64,000 bases of DNA from Albifimbria verrucaria. Taxonomy: Eukaryota > Ascomycota > Sordariomycetes > Hypocreales > Stachybotryaceae. This document shows, one piece after another, positions 35,292-47,799 of this stretch. The DNA lies in assembly GCA_020081605.1 (NCBI GenBank), contig JAHREC010000013.1, positions 124,001 to 188,000 on the forward strand, given 5' to 3'. A model generated the notes under the pieces. The model ran no database searches, was not told where the DNA came from, and saw only the letters and a program-made list of their open reading frames with translations. The position numbers and the translations under genes are program-made. Every line of letters starts with the position of its first letter. The first letter of the stretch is position 1.

Positions 35292-36380
35292 ATGTTGCTC
35301 ACTTCCATCTTCACGGCTATTGTCAGCCTTGCCGGCGCCGTCAGCGCCGCCTGTGGTGATGGCAGCCCTCAAGGTGTCGTCTCCGGCTCCGGTACCTTTA
35401 CTGCCACCGTGAATGGTGGTAATGTCTACACCGGCTCAGACTACCGACTTGCCATCCAGACGGCCCTTGACCGCATCGGCTCTGGTCAACGTGTCACTGT
35501 CCGTGCCTCCGGTAGTATCGGTGCTAGCACCATTACTGTCACCAGCGGCAAAATTTTCGAGGTCTGCGGTACCCTAAACGTTGTCAACCGTGCCGGCCGA
35601 GGTTCCATCGAAATCATCAATCAGAACGATGTTAGCATTCCATATCTCACCATGACCGGAAACCCGTACTTCGGCTTGCGCATTTCCGGAACTCGCAACC
35701 TGAACCTGGGCGAGATAACCATGAACCTCAGTGGCGGACTGGGTATTCGCTTCGACCGCGATGCTGCGCAAAACTACAATGTTCGCATGGGCACAATCCG
35801 AGTCACTGGTGCTGGCAGCCACGCTGTCGAGACCTGGAATATTGATGGTCTTAATATTGGATCCGTTATCGCCAGAAATGTTGGTGAATCTGGCCTCCTT
35901 CTGCAAAAGACTATCAACGCCCGCGTAGGATACGTCGAGGGCAATAATGTCGGAGCTGGAACTGGCTATGCAACCCTTCGGTTCGCCAACAATAACGGAC
36001 AGCTTAGCAATGGCCAGTATACAACTACCAATGTCTTCATCGACCGCGTCTACTCGCGAGGCGGCGGCCGCGGCATCTTCTGCGTGTCCATGTCTGGCGC
36101 TGCTGAAATCAAGTACATTGATCTTGCCAGTAATGGAAACAACGCTGTCCTAATTGAGAACTGCTACAACCTTGCTATCCGAGATGGAGTTGTCAACGGC
36201 GGTGGTGAGGTTCGCGTCTCCGCTCGATCTGAGTTCCCTAATACTAGTGGCATTTTCTTCCAGGCACGCGTCGACAACACCTCTGTTCGCGAGTCACCTT
36301 GCGCTGAGAACATCTACTGGGGAGTTACTGGAAATGCGAAAAGACCGTCTGCTAAGTTCGCGCCGTTCAGTTTTGCCTAG
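35292..36380 (+). CDS. secreted right-handed beta-helix (pectate-lyase-like fold) protein
   Basis: An intact, intronless 362-residue protein. Signal peptide MLLTSIFTAIVSLAGAVSA, with cleavage expected before ACGDG. Thereafter regular beta-helix coils are visible: FEVCGTLNVVNRAGRG, ISIPYLTMTG-like turns with NPYFGLRISGTRNLNLGEI, GIRFDRDA, VRMGTIRVTGAGSHAVETW, LNIGSVIARNVGESGLLLQ and GGGRGIFCVSMSGAAEIKYI, with Asn/Gly turns. This resembles secreted fungal proteins of the pectin-lyase-fold superfamily. No pectate-lyase Ca-binding or catalytic motif is obvious, so enzymatic activity is open. GC content is high and codon use is strong, unlike the decayed neighbours, so it is likely expressed. Confidence 0.85.
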   Translation: MLLTSIFTAIVSLAGAVSAACGDGSPQGVVSGSGTFTATVNGGNVYTGSDYRLAIQTALDRIGSGQRVTVRASGSIGASTITVTSGKIFEVCGTLNVVNRAGRGSIEIINQNDVSIPYLTMTGNPYFGLRISGTRNLNLGEITMNLSGGLGIRFDRDAAQNYNVRMGTIRVTGAGSHAVETWNIDGLNIGSVIARNVGESGLLLQKTINARVGYVEGNNVGAGTGYATLRFANNNGQLSNGQYTTTNVFIDRVYSRGGGRGIFCVSMSGAAEIKYIDLASNGNNAVLIENCYNLAIRDGVVNGGGEVRVSARSEFPNTSGIFFQARVDNTSVRESPCAENIYWGVTGNAKRPSAKFAPFSFA

Positions 36381-37577
36381 CGGACATAGCCGAGTTGATG
36401 GCGATGATGCCGTTGTGGTACGCATTGAATCTGTACATAGAGGAGCAGGCGTATTTCGGAAAGACCCATATCCACGTAGATAGCAGCAAGATACATACTT
36501 TATGACCTGAGCTCCCGCTTCAGCTTGACTGATGTGTTACCTCGTAGACACTTTTTCCTAGAATCTTGCGGGACCTGTAGGAGACAAGATGTAGGAATAC
36601 AGCTGTCAAGCATCACTAGTCAGTGGCTGGGATGAAAGTATATGAGTTAAGTAGCAGATGAAAAGCTGTCGCTAGATTTTGACAGGGGCAAGGATGAGAT
36701 TTGGAGATGCATGTTGCACCAACACTCTTTCTGCCTCACCTCACTGTTGTTCAGGCTCCTGCTAGCGGGACTCGGAGACGACAGATTAAGAGGTATTATA
36801 TAGAAGCCAAAAACGAAAACATCATGTGGTGCGTATTGTTAGGGTCGAAAACTTGATGGTTTAAGATGAAATATCCACTGATGCGAGCATCTGGTCAATG
36901 GGCAAAAGCCCAATCTTCATAGCGTCGTCCTTCCATTGAACCATTGTGGATAATTTCGATCAAATACGTCAGGCTCTAGTTCGAATAGTGGCAGTTAACG
37001 AGTTCATAGGAAATTATTCTGTTTTTCTATCTTTCAATAAAGCCACTAGAGAGTTGTAAAATTGACGTCTTAGGCCAACACTGATAGTGACAAGTGGCAC
37101 AAGACGTCTGTTCCAGGTAGACTACTCGAAGGCTATCCCTCCTGCTTTACAAAATGAACAGAATATTTAATTCCATTCCCATAATTTCATGAGTGACGGA
37201 GGTCAGGGACATTTCAGGCGGTATCGAGGTCTATGCATGTATGTACGTCTGCAAGTTACACAATGTGGCTTGCTAGGGTCTTCCTGATACATTCGCACGA
37301 ACCAACACTTATATAAAGGCTTTAAAAATTCAAAGATTATTTAATCTTTGTAAATAAGTATTAAGTTTAGACGTTTTGAATTAATAAATAATACCTTTTC
37401 AATCTTTACATCTTATTGTTTAATTTGAAACTTGATAGGTTACGAACGTCACAATTATACGTAGCTGAAGGATTTCAGCGCCAATAAAGTAATCTTAATT
37501 TAAACATCCTATAGTCTGAATATACCGAGCATCCTCTTTAACGCATTTTAAAAAGAGTAGCCATATATACTCATAGC
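36381..37577. other. intergenic, no gene seen
   Basis: 3' flank of the beta-helix gene, then AT-rich sequence toward 37300-37560. No coding frame stands out. Confidence 0.6.
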
Positions 37578-37926
37578 TTAGCAGTCCCAACTAAGTACGC
37601 CTCCACGGTTGGTAATGCGAGCACCTTTTAAAAGATAAAGCCGTCAGTAATAAGAAATGCTCAAAAAGTTTTCTAAATATCAACTCACCTAAGTCAAGGC
37701 CAGTACGGTAGTATCCACCCTCTCCATTGCCGCATGTTACATAAAAGAAAGACCCGGATAGCGCAAATTCCCGGCACGATCCTTGGAAGTTGCCTAGCAC
37801 ACCAATATCTGGTGGAGCACCGTCTAGAACAGTAACGGCGAGTGGAGCATCGTCTAGCGGAGCACCGTCTGCAAAAGCGTTCGCAGAGCAAATGGCAAAC
37901 ACAGAAAGAAGAGTGGAGGTTTTCAT
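37578..37926 (-). CDS. small secreted CVNH (cyanovirin-N homology) protein, single repeat
   Basis: Two exons (37926-37689 and 37624-37578) flank a 64 nt GT-AG intron and join in phase to a 94-residue protein ending GGVLSWDC. Signal peptide MKTSTLLSVFAICSANAFA; then a short Asp-Gly-Ala-Pro-rich stretch with repeated DGAP/DDAP; then GNFQGSCREFALSGSFFYVTC and GEGGYYRTGLDLGARITNRGG. This matches one sequence repeat of CVNH lectins (SC...L.G..L...C...G...S.LDLN..I.N..G.L.W). Canonical CVNH has two repeats of about 50 residues, so this is half a domain and would need dimerisation or swapping to complete the fold. Possible carbohydrate-binding effector; inferred. Confidence 0.7.
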
Positions 37927-40394
37927 ATTGGAAAGAATTTAGTTGATTCGACGTAGAGTCTAGGAAGAGGACCGGTTGCTCTAATGTGGATGATAGGAAG
38001 TAGACACCAAGGCGTCTCTATGCCACTCTTAAATAATTTTCATTGAAGCGGGGTTTGGAACTCAGCTTGTGTTACACGATCTGGAGTTACACCCCAGCTC
38101 TCCTCGCCCTGCAAATTTGCGGCACGGGTGTTAGCAGAGTGGTGTCATAACGGACAGCTGAAATTTTCCATGTCATGGGGAGTGTTACCTTCCTAAAATA
38201 TTCATTATCGATATTGATAGATTGACTACAGTGACCTTACTATGAGCTCTTGATGGTATAGTCTTTTACGAATCATAAGGAAAGCAAACAAAGAAAAGAT
38301 GAGATAAGATACTCGTATATTTATCCAAGATATCTAATTATCCTGGGTTTTCTAGAGATATTATAAGCTTCTAGTCTTCTATTAGTTTAATAAAAGTGTA
38401 AAGACAGAATACATATGTGATAAGTACTACTGCGCCACTTACGTGGTAAAATATAAATACCATACATAAAATCCTCATCTATTACTCCGAGTTTGTATAT
38501 ATATGAGGCAGAAACTCTTTTCTCTCATTGACTAGTTGATCTTCATGTAAGTTAATCTACTGCTACGCCTCTTGGTCAGCATGATGCACACACGGTGTGT
38601 CATCGTTTAAGTCAAGTAATTGCTGCGCCTCTTGGTCAGCATAATGCATACACTATGCATCAAACATTGATTAACTACTGCAGGTTCATGTGGTTTTGAG
38701 GCACAGATTCCCAATAAGCTAACATATATGATAATCAGGCCTCTCTGGTGCCCCTTATTTCATATTATTAGTGCACGAAGAGAATTATAAGAACGAATTG
38801 ATAGGTCAAAGGCTTCGTCCATGTGCGCCCAAGTTCTCGTGAATGTTACGACACGAAATTTGACAGGGTATCGCAGATTCGACCAACGAAGTTGAAAAAA
38901 TGTCGTTTCTACTCTTCGTTATAGCGGAAGAAACCATGTTCAATGAATACACGCTGCAGTGTGTATATGTAAATTTTAGCAAATCCACGTCCACTGTGGA
39001 GAATATAAGTTCCATCTTTTTGGTTTGTGAATGTGGATATGTGACCATAGGTTAAGCTTATTAAAGATCCAAACATGGCGGTATTGTTCGACGCAAACAG
39101 GTGAAGGTTAATATTAACGAGGTGATTAAGGAATATTTCATGACTGCTACTTAGCCAGCTCTGATTCATAACGGTAAGAAATGCGTCCGTTCTTCTCGCC
39201 GATCTATACTATCGGTAATTCGACGGTAAAAACTTCAAACCAGAAAGAAGCGTCCTTCTCTGGTGGCTCAAATGACCGAGTAGCATTCATCTGATACAGG
39301 TGGCAGAGAGATTATTTCCAGTTTCTGAAACGCGCCTACACTGTTCGATATGGGTGCCAAACTTTGGTTGAGTAGTCGCAGCTACGGCTCCGTCTCTTCG
39401 TTACCTTGATACTCATTAATATCATTATCCACAAGATACGACGTTGCAGGCCGAGAGTGAAGATACCATTTGTTGAGATACAACCTACAGGATTCTAGCC
39501 ATAGGAAGACAACGCAAGATTGCAGGATTCGCCGCGTCACGTTGTTCAAGACAATTGAAGGATAATGCTTTTCCCAATCATGACTAATAGGACCTGAGTC
39601 AATTTTTGGATTACGGATTGCGTAATCCAAGCAGCAAATGACATGTCTTTGTGAATTTGTCGCAAGGGCAAGAAGGTGTCCTGTAGAGGAGCTGTGATTG
39701 TGAAGCTCAACCCGACTGTACGCCTTAACATTCGAACAGATTCATGGCGGCCGAGCACGTGTTACGAAAACGACGTGGGACACCGTGTTGGAATTGTGCC
39801 ACGATTTGGTCTTATATCTGCCATCGCAATTGATGTGGGATAGTAGAGATTCCTGATAAGTTTGTTGAGTATGCGAAGGCTTCAAAAATATATTAGTCCC
39901 ACAGAACCGTAGTCATTATATTAATAAGTAGAGAAACTTCGTATTGCTCTATTGATACTGGTTATATTATATAGGTCTTCATCAAGTCACCAAGTGCTGG
40001 GAATCATATCATTAACTAAGTCACTAGGTAGCTAATTTCGCTGGTTCTTCCCTTCACAAGCTGTTATTAAACCCCACAATGGGAGATTAAAGCTCCAGGT
40101 ACGAGAAATGCGTGATGAACGCCGAAAAAACCAATTGAGTAAGGCATACGAGGGATACTGCTTCCTGACAAGATATATCGAGAAGGATAATAGATTCATC
40201 ACCTAATATCAAGTAATGAAGCCCAATGGTCTACATATGTCCCTCCCATAGCAGTGGTAAAGAGACCTTGATAATGTCTTTCACTCTGCCCCCACTATAA
40301 TAGGTTCTGCATATTGAACGTCCTATCTATTAAATCTATTTCAACCCACCTTAAATATTTCATATAAACCACAAGAAATTGTCTCTGAAGATAT
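37927..40394. other. 2.5 kb without a clear gene
   Basis: Contains a 60 bp tandem duplication (38551-38670). On the minus strand, frames at 38806-39169, 39382-39630 and 39546-39758 are longer than chance in AT-rich DNA and could be one decayed gene (for example CLDYAIRNPKIDSGPISHDW and FASNNTAMFGSLISLTYGH), but I recognise no family. Confidence 0.4.
38551..38670 (+). repeat. 60 bp tandem duplication with hairpins
   Basis: Two 60 bp units (38551-38610 and 38611-38670) share GCGCCTCTTGGTCAGCAT-like cores. Each ends in a short palindrome: ACACACGGTGTGT with flanking GATG/CATC in unit 1, and ATGCATACACTATGCAT in unit 2. The palindromes differ in sequence but keep pairing. Confidence 0.7.
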
Positions 40395-42448
40395 TTAAAA
40401 TTGTCCAACTCCCTCTACAACTACCCTCATACGATCTAAATTTGATGCTAAAGCAATACCGGTGTCAGTGCGCCCTTCTCTATGAGATGCAACTCTGATC
40501 CCCGCAAAATATTCCCCAGGATCGGCGAATGTGTGAAAGATTTGCATAGCAACTGTACTTGCAACGTCAACATTTATTTTGGTGAATATGCCAACACCCG
40601 TCGGGTCCCACTCGAGGGAGACAATTTGACCGGCGCCTTTCGGTGTCTCAACGAGAACAGTGAACTCAACGCTATCACCGGGGCGAATGCGAACTCGCTT
40701 TGCCCCATTCGAGGTCAGGCTGACTGTTGGCTGAATACCATAACGCTGAGATGCAGAACTAGGGACTTCCACCTGTCCATTGTTGACTGTGTAATTGGTG
40801 GGCGGAGGCGGTTCAATACCTCGCTCTACCCAGGCGCTGAGGTCACGTAAATGTTGTTCGTACAGACCGACGAACTCAACAACGTGTTTTTTATTGGGCC
40901 TTCAATGCGTCCCATTGTATGGTCTGTATTCTCACTAAAGTATAAACGAAAGTGCTCATCAAGCCCGCGTTTAGCCTTAAGAACTTGGTTTTTGTACCAA
41001 TCCGCATGCCAAGGATAAGCATCGTGGTCGAGTAAATTGTCCATTAGAAACATCTTCATATTGATGTCACCACTGTGAGTTGCGCCACCAGCAGTTGAGC
41101 TTGCAATCAACGGTCCCAGCAAGATGTGGCGTTGGGGGTATCTTGGAATGCCAGTCTCATCTCGGAGGTAGTCGTAAGCGTAATAGCCACTTTCTATGGG
41201 TGGAAGCTGATGTCGGTGAAATGTATGGGCGGCAAGATACCATCTGTTATCTAGTTGTATCCTCGCACCGGGAATCAGAGCTTGGCGAATCATTTCATCT
41301 GTTTTATCCAAAATTCTGACTGTTCTTGTGGAGATATCCAGGTGTCCACTGAAAGGAACCCAAGTGCTATTAATGAACACGTAGAAGCCGAGGCCAGTAT
41401 CAGGCGCAATACTCTCGGGGATCCTATTCAGCATAAATTTTGTTGTCAGAGTTCTTTCTTCTAGGCACACATTTTTGATCGTGCTATTGAATTGTACGAG
41501 AGCAGCACGCAGCCTCTTTCCCAACTCGGACTGTTCACTGCCGGCATAACCTTCCTGGGCCCAGAAGTCATCAGCATATGTTGGATCAGTTCTTTGGATT
41601 ATCGGGACTGTGATATCCTTTAGTGTTGTCAGAAGCATGGTGCGATTCTCAGCGATGCCAGCCCAATCCTCCCACGCCCTGAATGGAACACCCAATGCCA
41701 CCGTCTCTCTCATGATGCCCTTCTCGAAGTGGGGCAGGACAGAGTAGAGGTCATTCTCGCTACCTGGACGGATAGAATCTATAATTTCATTCTGCCACTT
41801 TTTAAGCACCAGTGCGCCCAAGGCTCGGATGCTCCAGTTGTATGGTATAGAGATGGGAACTGCCTGGATTAATATAACGCAACCGTCCCAAATACCAGAA
41901 GTTTGCTCCGCAGCACCAACGGCTTGAAGGGATCCACCGCTGCCGCCGTAAATATATCCGTAGATGTGGCCAGTTGAGTGGCCGTAATACTTGCGCGCGA
42001 CATCACGAGACAGGTTGGCGACGGCTGCATCTGCACGGTAGCCTGCTGATCCTGAGACTTGGACTGTGTAGCCACCAGACTCTCCGCCAAAGACGAGGGC
42101 ATAATCTTCCGCATTAGAGGGCTGTAGCGGGTAAAGGTGCTGGAAAAATCTTCCTTGCCATTGTTCTTTGGGCGGGAGGTAAATATTGAAATCTACCCCT
42201 GTGCCATCAAAATGGCCAGATACTTTGCGGTGGGGTACAGGGTTGGTCTCATCCGTTTCGCCGTCGAGTATGGGTGATGAATATAATGGATCGATGCAAT
42301 TTGGAGTCACATGTATTGGTCCACTCTCCTTTTCTCCCATGCACTCGTCTGCCCGCTTAGGCTTGAGAGCGGCGGCAATACCCAAGACAAAGACACAAGA
42401 TGTCCTACGGTGTGTTTGGTTAGTCTTTTGCGTAAAGGCATGAATCAC
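40395..42448 (-). CDS. secreted alpha/beta hydrolase with C-terminal PKD-like domain
   Basis: Likely an extracellular serine hydrolase. The N-terminal frame from 42448 has a weak hydrophobic segment (SCVFVLGIAAAL), then VDFNIYLPPKEQWQGRFFQ and GGYTVQVSG. The nucleophile elbow is YGYIYGGSGGSLQAVGA (GxSxG), with VPFSGHLDIS, WYLAAHTFHRHQLPP and DAYPWHADWYKN later. A C-terminal Ig/PKD-like module follows (RIRPGDSVEFTVLVETP, HTFADPGEYFAGIRVAS). The two reading frames join near 40885 if an A6 run on the coding strand is A7, giving KKHVVEFVGLYEQHLRDL. Total about 685 residues, no introns. It resembles fungal uncharacterised hydrolases rather than true tannases. The true start may lie in an upstream exon because the signal peptide is poor. 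Confidence 0.75.
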
Positions 42449-42983
42449 CGGGGATCCCTACAACGTATTAAGGATAAACCTTATGTTTGAGCTGTGTATC
42501 CAGTGCAGAAGATATGCTCGAGACATCATGATGAATCACCTGAAAGAAGCCGATCTCAACTCCATCTTCACGCTCTTTTATGCATTCTGTTTGGAAAAAA
42601 TCAACTCACGATTGCTGACTTATTTTCCAACCGTCCGCCAACTGTGGCAATTTCATGGCTCCATCTTGCCAAGCTACTGAGTTGTTATGCCGATGCCGTT
42701 TGTCATATCATCCATTCCCCGCCTATGACAGATATTTCTGAAAGACCGACCAGCCGGCGTCGCACGAGACTTCAAACCGAAAATTCCCTTTTTCGGATCC
42801 GATGCGTAAAACAGGCGATTGGACTACTTACCGACAAGCCCCACTCCCTCCGACACAAGCCGCTCCACTCGCTTCGGCATCGCCCACACTGCCTCGTCAT
42901 GGGGTCCCAGAACTTTTTCTATTAGAGACGGTTCTGTCACCCGTCTCGTCGTTCATTTCCAGGACTGAAGAGCATTTGTCGAT

Positions 42984-43447
42984 ATGCCACGCAACTACTG
43001 GGCTCTGGACGGCCTCTTTGGCGTCCCAGTCCGCGCATCAATCCGTATCCTTCAGTTCGTTCTCGCAGCCGTTACTATTGGACTTGTGGCGGTCGACCTC
43101 TCTTCTGTCGAATCACAATCAACTCACATCTACGCTCTCGTCGCCTCCATCATCTCTATACTGATAGACGTCTACCATTGTCTCGCAACCGTAAACCATG
43201 GCGCTTGGTATGCCTTGGACTTCTCACTTGCTATACTCTGGGCAGCTCTTGCTGGTGCAATTGGGTCGAGCCCTTCAGAAGATGCCCGTCCCTCAAGTAA
43301 GCACAAGAAGCGCATGGTTGCAATCACGGTCATTGAGTCATAAGTTTAGCACTTTGGATGGGCAGCTGTGTTCTAGGATGCGCGTGGTGTTGGGCCACGA
43401 GGAAGTCGAAAAAGACTAGATCTGTAGAGCTTGCTGAAGTTGGCTAA
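42984..43447 (+). CDS. small MARVEL-like tetraspanning membrane protein
   Basis: Starts MPRNYWALDGLFGVPVRASI, then four hydrophobic stretches: RILQFVLAAVTIGLVAV, IYALVASIISILI, AWYALDFSLAILWAALAGAI and, after a frame change near 43340, LALWMGSCVLGCAWCWATRK with a basic tail SKKTRSVELAEVG. The layout (Arg-Ile-Leu-Gln start of TM1, short loops, basic cytosolic tail) fits fungal MARVEL-domain proteins, which act in membrane organisation. The break contains two stops within 12 bp and is unlikely to be an intron. About 150 residues. Confidence 0.55.
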
Positions 43448-43672
43448 AGCCACAAACGTGTCAATCCCACTATAACATGATTAAAACGGCATTTCAAGTC
43501 AATAAAGGAAATGATTTTGTTCCATAAAAGTTGAGGCCGTGCATTTATTTTAGGCACTGAATAACGTGTTCCATCTATACGGCAAATGCGTCACGTGTTA
43601 ATTGCCATATCTTGGAGAAATCAATCACCTTTCCATTTTTCTCCTTCTCATCTCATTCTCCTTTGCCGCGCT

Positions 43673-46357
43673 ATGGGATATTCAGAGAGCAATATGGAGC
43701 TTGGCGGGTCTTCTGAGAGCCCGCCTGGTTGTCATGAGTCTCAGCCGACAACAGGCATGTTCCACCTACGTGCCACCATAATCAATGCTTAGCTGATATC
43801 CTATAGATGATTCTCCCCAGAAAGCGACCCCGACTTATTCAATAGAGCACCTAACCGACCAGCCAGTGCCTCCGGCCTACAGTCCCCCGACAGACACGAT
43901 CGCCCTCAACATCGTGATTCAAGTCGTCGGTTCTCGAGGAGACGTGCAACCATTCATTGCTGTTGGAAAGGCGCTCTTAGCTCAAGGCCATCGCATAAGA
44001 ATAGCGACGCACTCGCACTTTCGGGACTTTGTCATCTCAAATGGCCTTGAATACTTCGACATCGGGGGTGACCCGGCGGAGCTCATGGCTTTCATGGTGG
44101 AAAGCCCCTCACTTATACCGAGTTTACAGCAAATCCGCGAGGGCGCGATTAAGCGCAAGCGAGACATGTACAGGCAAATGCTGCAAGGTTTCTGGCGATC
44201 GTGCGTTGAAGCTGACGACCGAACTTTTGTTCCCTTCGTGGCCGATGCCATCATTGCTAACCCACCGAGTTTCGCCCATGTCCACTGCGCCCAGGCGCTG
44301 GGCATCCCCTGCACCTCATGTTCACCATGCCCTGGTCAACTACGAGACACTTCCCACATCCTCTGGCGAATATTGATGCTATCAAGGCGGATTTGAAGCT
44401 AGTCAACCAGTCGTCCTACGCCGCCGTAGAAATGCTGACATGGCAAGGGTAGGGCTCATGCCTAGCTGCTGATGTGTACTTGCAAGCTAACACTTCTGTT
44501 TAGACTTGGAGATCTAGTGAATGAGTGGAGGGTCTCAACTCTTAATCTAGAGCGAGTCCCCGGTTCTGAAGGGCATAGACTACTCGAAGCGTTGAAGATT
44601 CCGATGACGTATTGCTGGTCACCTTCGCTTGTTCCAAAGCCTAGTGATTGGGGCTCGCACATCGGTAGTCTCCACCTTACCGAACGTCGTGGCCGTGACT
44701 AACTCTTGCTCAATAGATGTTTGCGGCTTTTTCTTCCGTGATGTGCCGCATTACAGTCCTCCACCCGACTTAGTGGCTTTTCTCGAGGCCGGCTCCAAGC
44801 CGATCTACGTTGGCTTTGGAAGTATCGTGGTCAAAGGAGGAAATGGGCTATTGGCCACAGTCCTCAGCGCTATTCGGAAGGTGGGAGTAAGGGCTGTCAT
44901 CTCTAGTGGATGGAGTAAAATACTCGGAGACAGTACGGATGATGTCTATTATATCGGAGATTGCCCCCATGAGTGGCTATTCCAGCATGTCGCCGCCGTC
45001 GTACACCATGGTGGTGCGGGAACTACTGCTTGTGGCTTGCGATTTGGCAAACCTACGGCTGTAATTCCATTCTTTGGAGAGTATGAAGATGCCCGTCTGG
45101 TAACTCAGGCTCTTTGGTGGGATCAGCTAACTTGTCACTAGTCAGTTATTTTGGGGTTCGGTGATAGCTCAGGCGGGCGCTGGCCCACCACCTATTGCCT
45201 ATAAATCCTTAACTTCGGAAGGGCTAGCTCAGGCTATCAGATACTGCTTGACCGTGGAAGCCTCACAGGCAGCGGAGAGTATTAGCCAGTCAATGGTGCG
45301 TGAGAACGGAGTCACTGCCGCGGTCGATGCCTTTCATGCACACCTCCCACGCGCCCGGATGGCGTGCGATTTTCTACCCAATCAGCCGGCGGCTCTGGCG
45401 CTGGCCAAAGACAAGCGGGAAATCAAAATGTGTAAGCCCATAGCATCATTGCTATTGAAAAATCACAAGATTGCCCGAAAACAAGTTGAAACGTATGCTT
45501 GGGACGAATTTTCCTCACTTCTTCGACTGATCCACCTTGCAGATACCGCACCAAACCGTTCACAATCGAGAATACGCGTTGGGATCCCGTCACCGCAATT
45601 TCATCAGCTTCAATATCAACACTTTTCAAATTAATTTCAAACACCGCCGACATCATTATCCAACCATTGCAAGAAATTCCTCGAGGGAGTCATGAGCGAA
45701 TGGGAACTCCTCAGCCTCAACATGAGGAGGTCCCATCCTTTATCATGCTACCTTTACAAGACATCCCCGGTTCTAAGGATATTATAAGTGAGTTAGACAA
45801 GACGCCAAAGGAGCTGAAGGGTCCGGAAACCTCGCACGCAAATACGTCGAAAAGTATAGCTTCTGTGGGCAGACTAGTAGGTAATGCAACAAAGGGAGTT
45901 CTAGTTGATATCCCACTTGCACTTACGGAGGGCCTTCGGGCCGTACCGCAGCATTACGGAGCTCCTACGCAAAAGCACGGAGCAGTAGAAGATCTTCGTA
46001 GCGGCATGTCTGTCGCTGGAACGACGTTCTGCTCTGACATGGCTGGAGGACTTACGGACATTTTCACTCATACATACGATGGCAAGAAAGAGAAGGGGCT
46101 TCTGGGGCAGCGAAGGGCTTGTGCAAGGGGACATTCAGTTTTGTGACTAAGACTACCTCGGCGACACTGGGACTTGTTGCTTTTCCCGCTCAAGGCTTGT
46201 ACCGAAGCATCTGGTCTTCAACGCATAAGACAACTAGGGACGTTATCACAGAATGCAAGCTTATAGAGGAGATTGGCTACTCAGTGCTGATACGCGGTGG
46301 CAGCTGGATCCTGAGAATATTGGATATGACCTGGATGGTCTGAGAGGCATGCGGTGA
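43673..46357 (+). CDS. UDP-glucose:sterol glucosyltransferase-like GT1 enzyme
   Basis: A fungal GT1/GT28 enzyme with an N-terminal Rossmann start (IVIQVVGSRGDVQPFIAVGKAL) and the donor-site segment VVHHGGAGTTACGLRFGKPT then FFGDQLFWGSVI, as in Atg26/UGT80-type sterol glucosyltransferases. Introns: 43755-43806 (GC-AG), 44449-44503, 44665-44716, 45081-45141 and 45493-45542; each restores a family-consistent junction (QGLGDL, HIDVCG, FGDQLF, VETYRT). The catalytic part is followed by a ~300-residue C-terminal extension (DIPLALTEGLRAVPQHYG, GTFSFVTKTTSATLGLVAFPAQG) typical of this fungal subgroup. One-base losses: C5 read as C4 near 44308, G5 read as G4 near 46107, and a shift near 46285. The product glucosylates a sterol or lipid by inference. 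Confidence 0.85.
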
Positions 46358-47799
46358 TTGTTGATTACAGGTTACTGGTGTTTGTAATCTATGAGTCTTT
46401 TCTTTTTCTTTGTGGTAGCTTATGGGAATCCTTGATAGAAGCCATAACTAGCGTTCACAAGACATTGTCAGGAAAAATTACTGGATTTACCTGTGTCTCA
46501 AAGGTGATGCAAACCTCGTTATGATATTGTTATTGGAGAATATACATGAATCATGCCTAATCAAAGACTTTGTGGCTTTCCAGTAGAAAGACTACATTGC
46601 TCGACATGGGAAATTTGCTGCATCTCAAATTGAGATGAAGAGTGGCCATTGTCATGGTATAGAGCCTAACGAACATATCACAGAGGCATGCAGGTTTTCG
46701 CTGTCTCAATCTTCCAGTATTGGACTCGCTGTTCCTCTCTTTGGCATACTGAGACCGAAGCATGGAGATGGTGCGCGGGGACGAGCCCCGCTAGACCGAA
46801 TTCCCTCCGCCTCTCCACAAGATTTTTCCTTAATAAGGAGGATATGCGAATAGCGAATTACCAGATACAATCCAGACAATCATAACCGGTCCTCACTAAG
46901 AAACAATCACTCTCTGGCAATTCTAGCCCTTTGGCGGTCTCGATTAGGGCTAATAGTCACAATTTCATAGAATAATTTAAATTAAAAATAATTTAATAAT
47001 TATATATTATTAATAATTAATAATTTTTATTTTTATTAATAAAAATATTTTTTATTTATATATTAAAAGGCTTATTTATTTATAATAAATAAATAATTAT
47101 TTTTATTATTTATTTATTTATAATAAATAAATAAATTAAATAAATTATTATTATATAATAATTTAATAATATATAATAATTAGTATTTTATATAAATTAT
47201 TTTAATTTTAATAATTTATTTTTAATTATTTTATATTATTTAATATTTTATATTATATTTTTATAAAATTAATTTATTTTTATATTAATTTATTTTATAT
47301 TCTAGCTTATTTTTATATTAATTTATAAATTAAATTAATATATTTTATATTAATTTATTATTAAAATTAATATATTATAAATTAATTTTAATTATTCTTT
47401 AAAAATATTAATTTTATTTTTTAATAAGGAATTTTTTTTTTTTTATAATATTATTTTAATTATTTAATTTTATATTAAATATATTTAAATTTATTTTTTT
47501 ATTAATTTTTATAAATAATAATAAATTCTTTTAATATTATTTATTTTTTATTAATAATTATTTTAATAAATATTAATAGATTTTTAATATTAATTTTATT
47601 ATAAACTTTTTAATAATTAAATTAATTTATTATTATTTTATTATTTTAATTATAATATTAATTAAGATTATAATAATAATATATTATTATTTTTATAATT
47701 TTATATTTTTATAATTTTATTTATATATTTTTATTTATAAGAAAATAATAATTAAATAATAAATATTAAAAAATTTAAATATTAATATATATTAATAAT
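46358..47799. other. AT-rich transition into the transposon block
   Basis: Normal composition until about 46960, then near-pure A/T with no readable frame. Probably further RIP-degraded repeat outside the LTRs identified below. Confidence 0.7.

Noticed and set aside
41869..42443. ORFs 41869-42114 (-) and 42186-42443 (+)
   Set aside because: Both are other-frame shadows of the 540-codon hydrolase frame.
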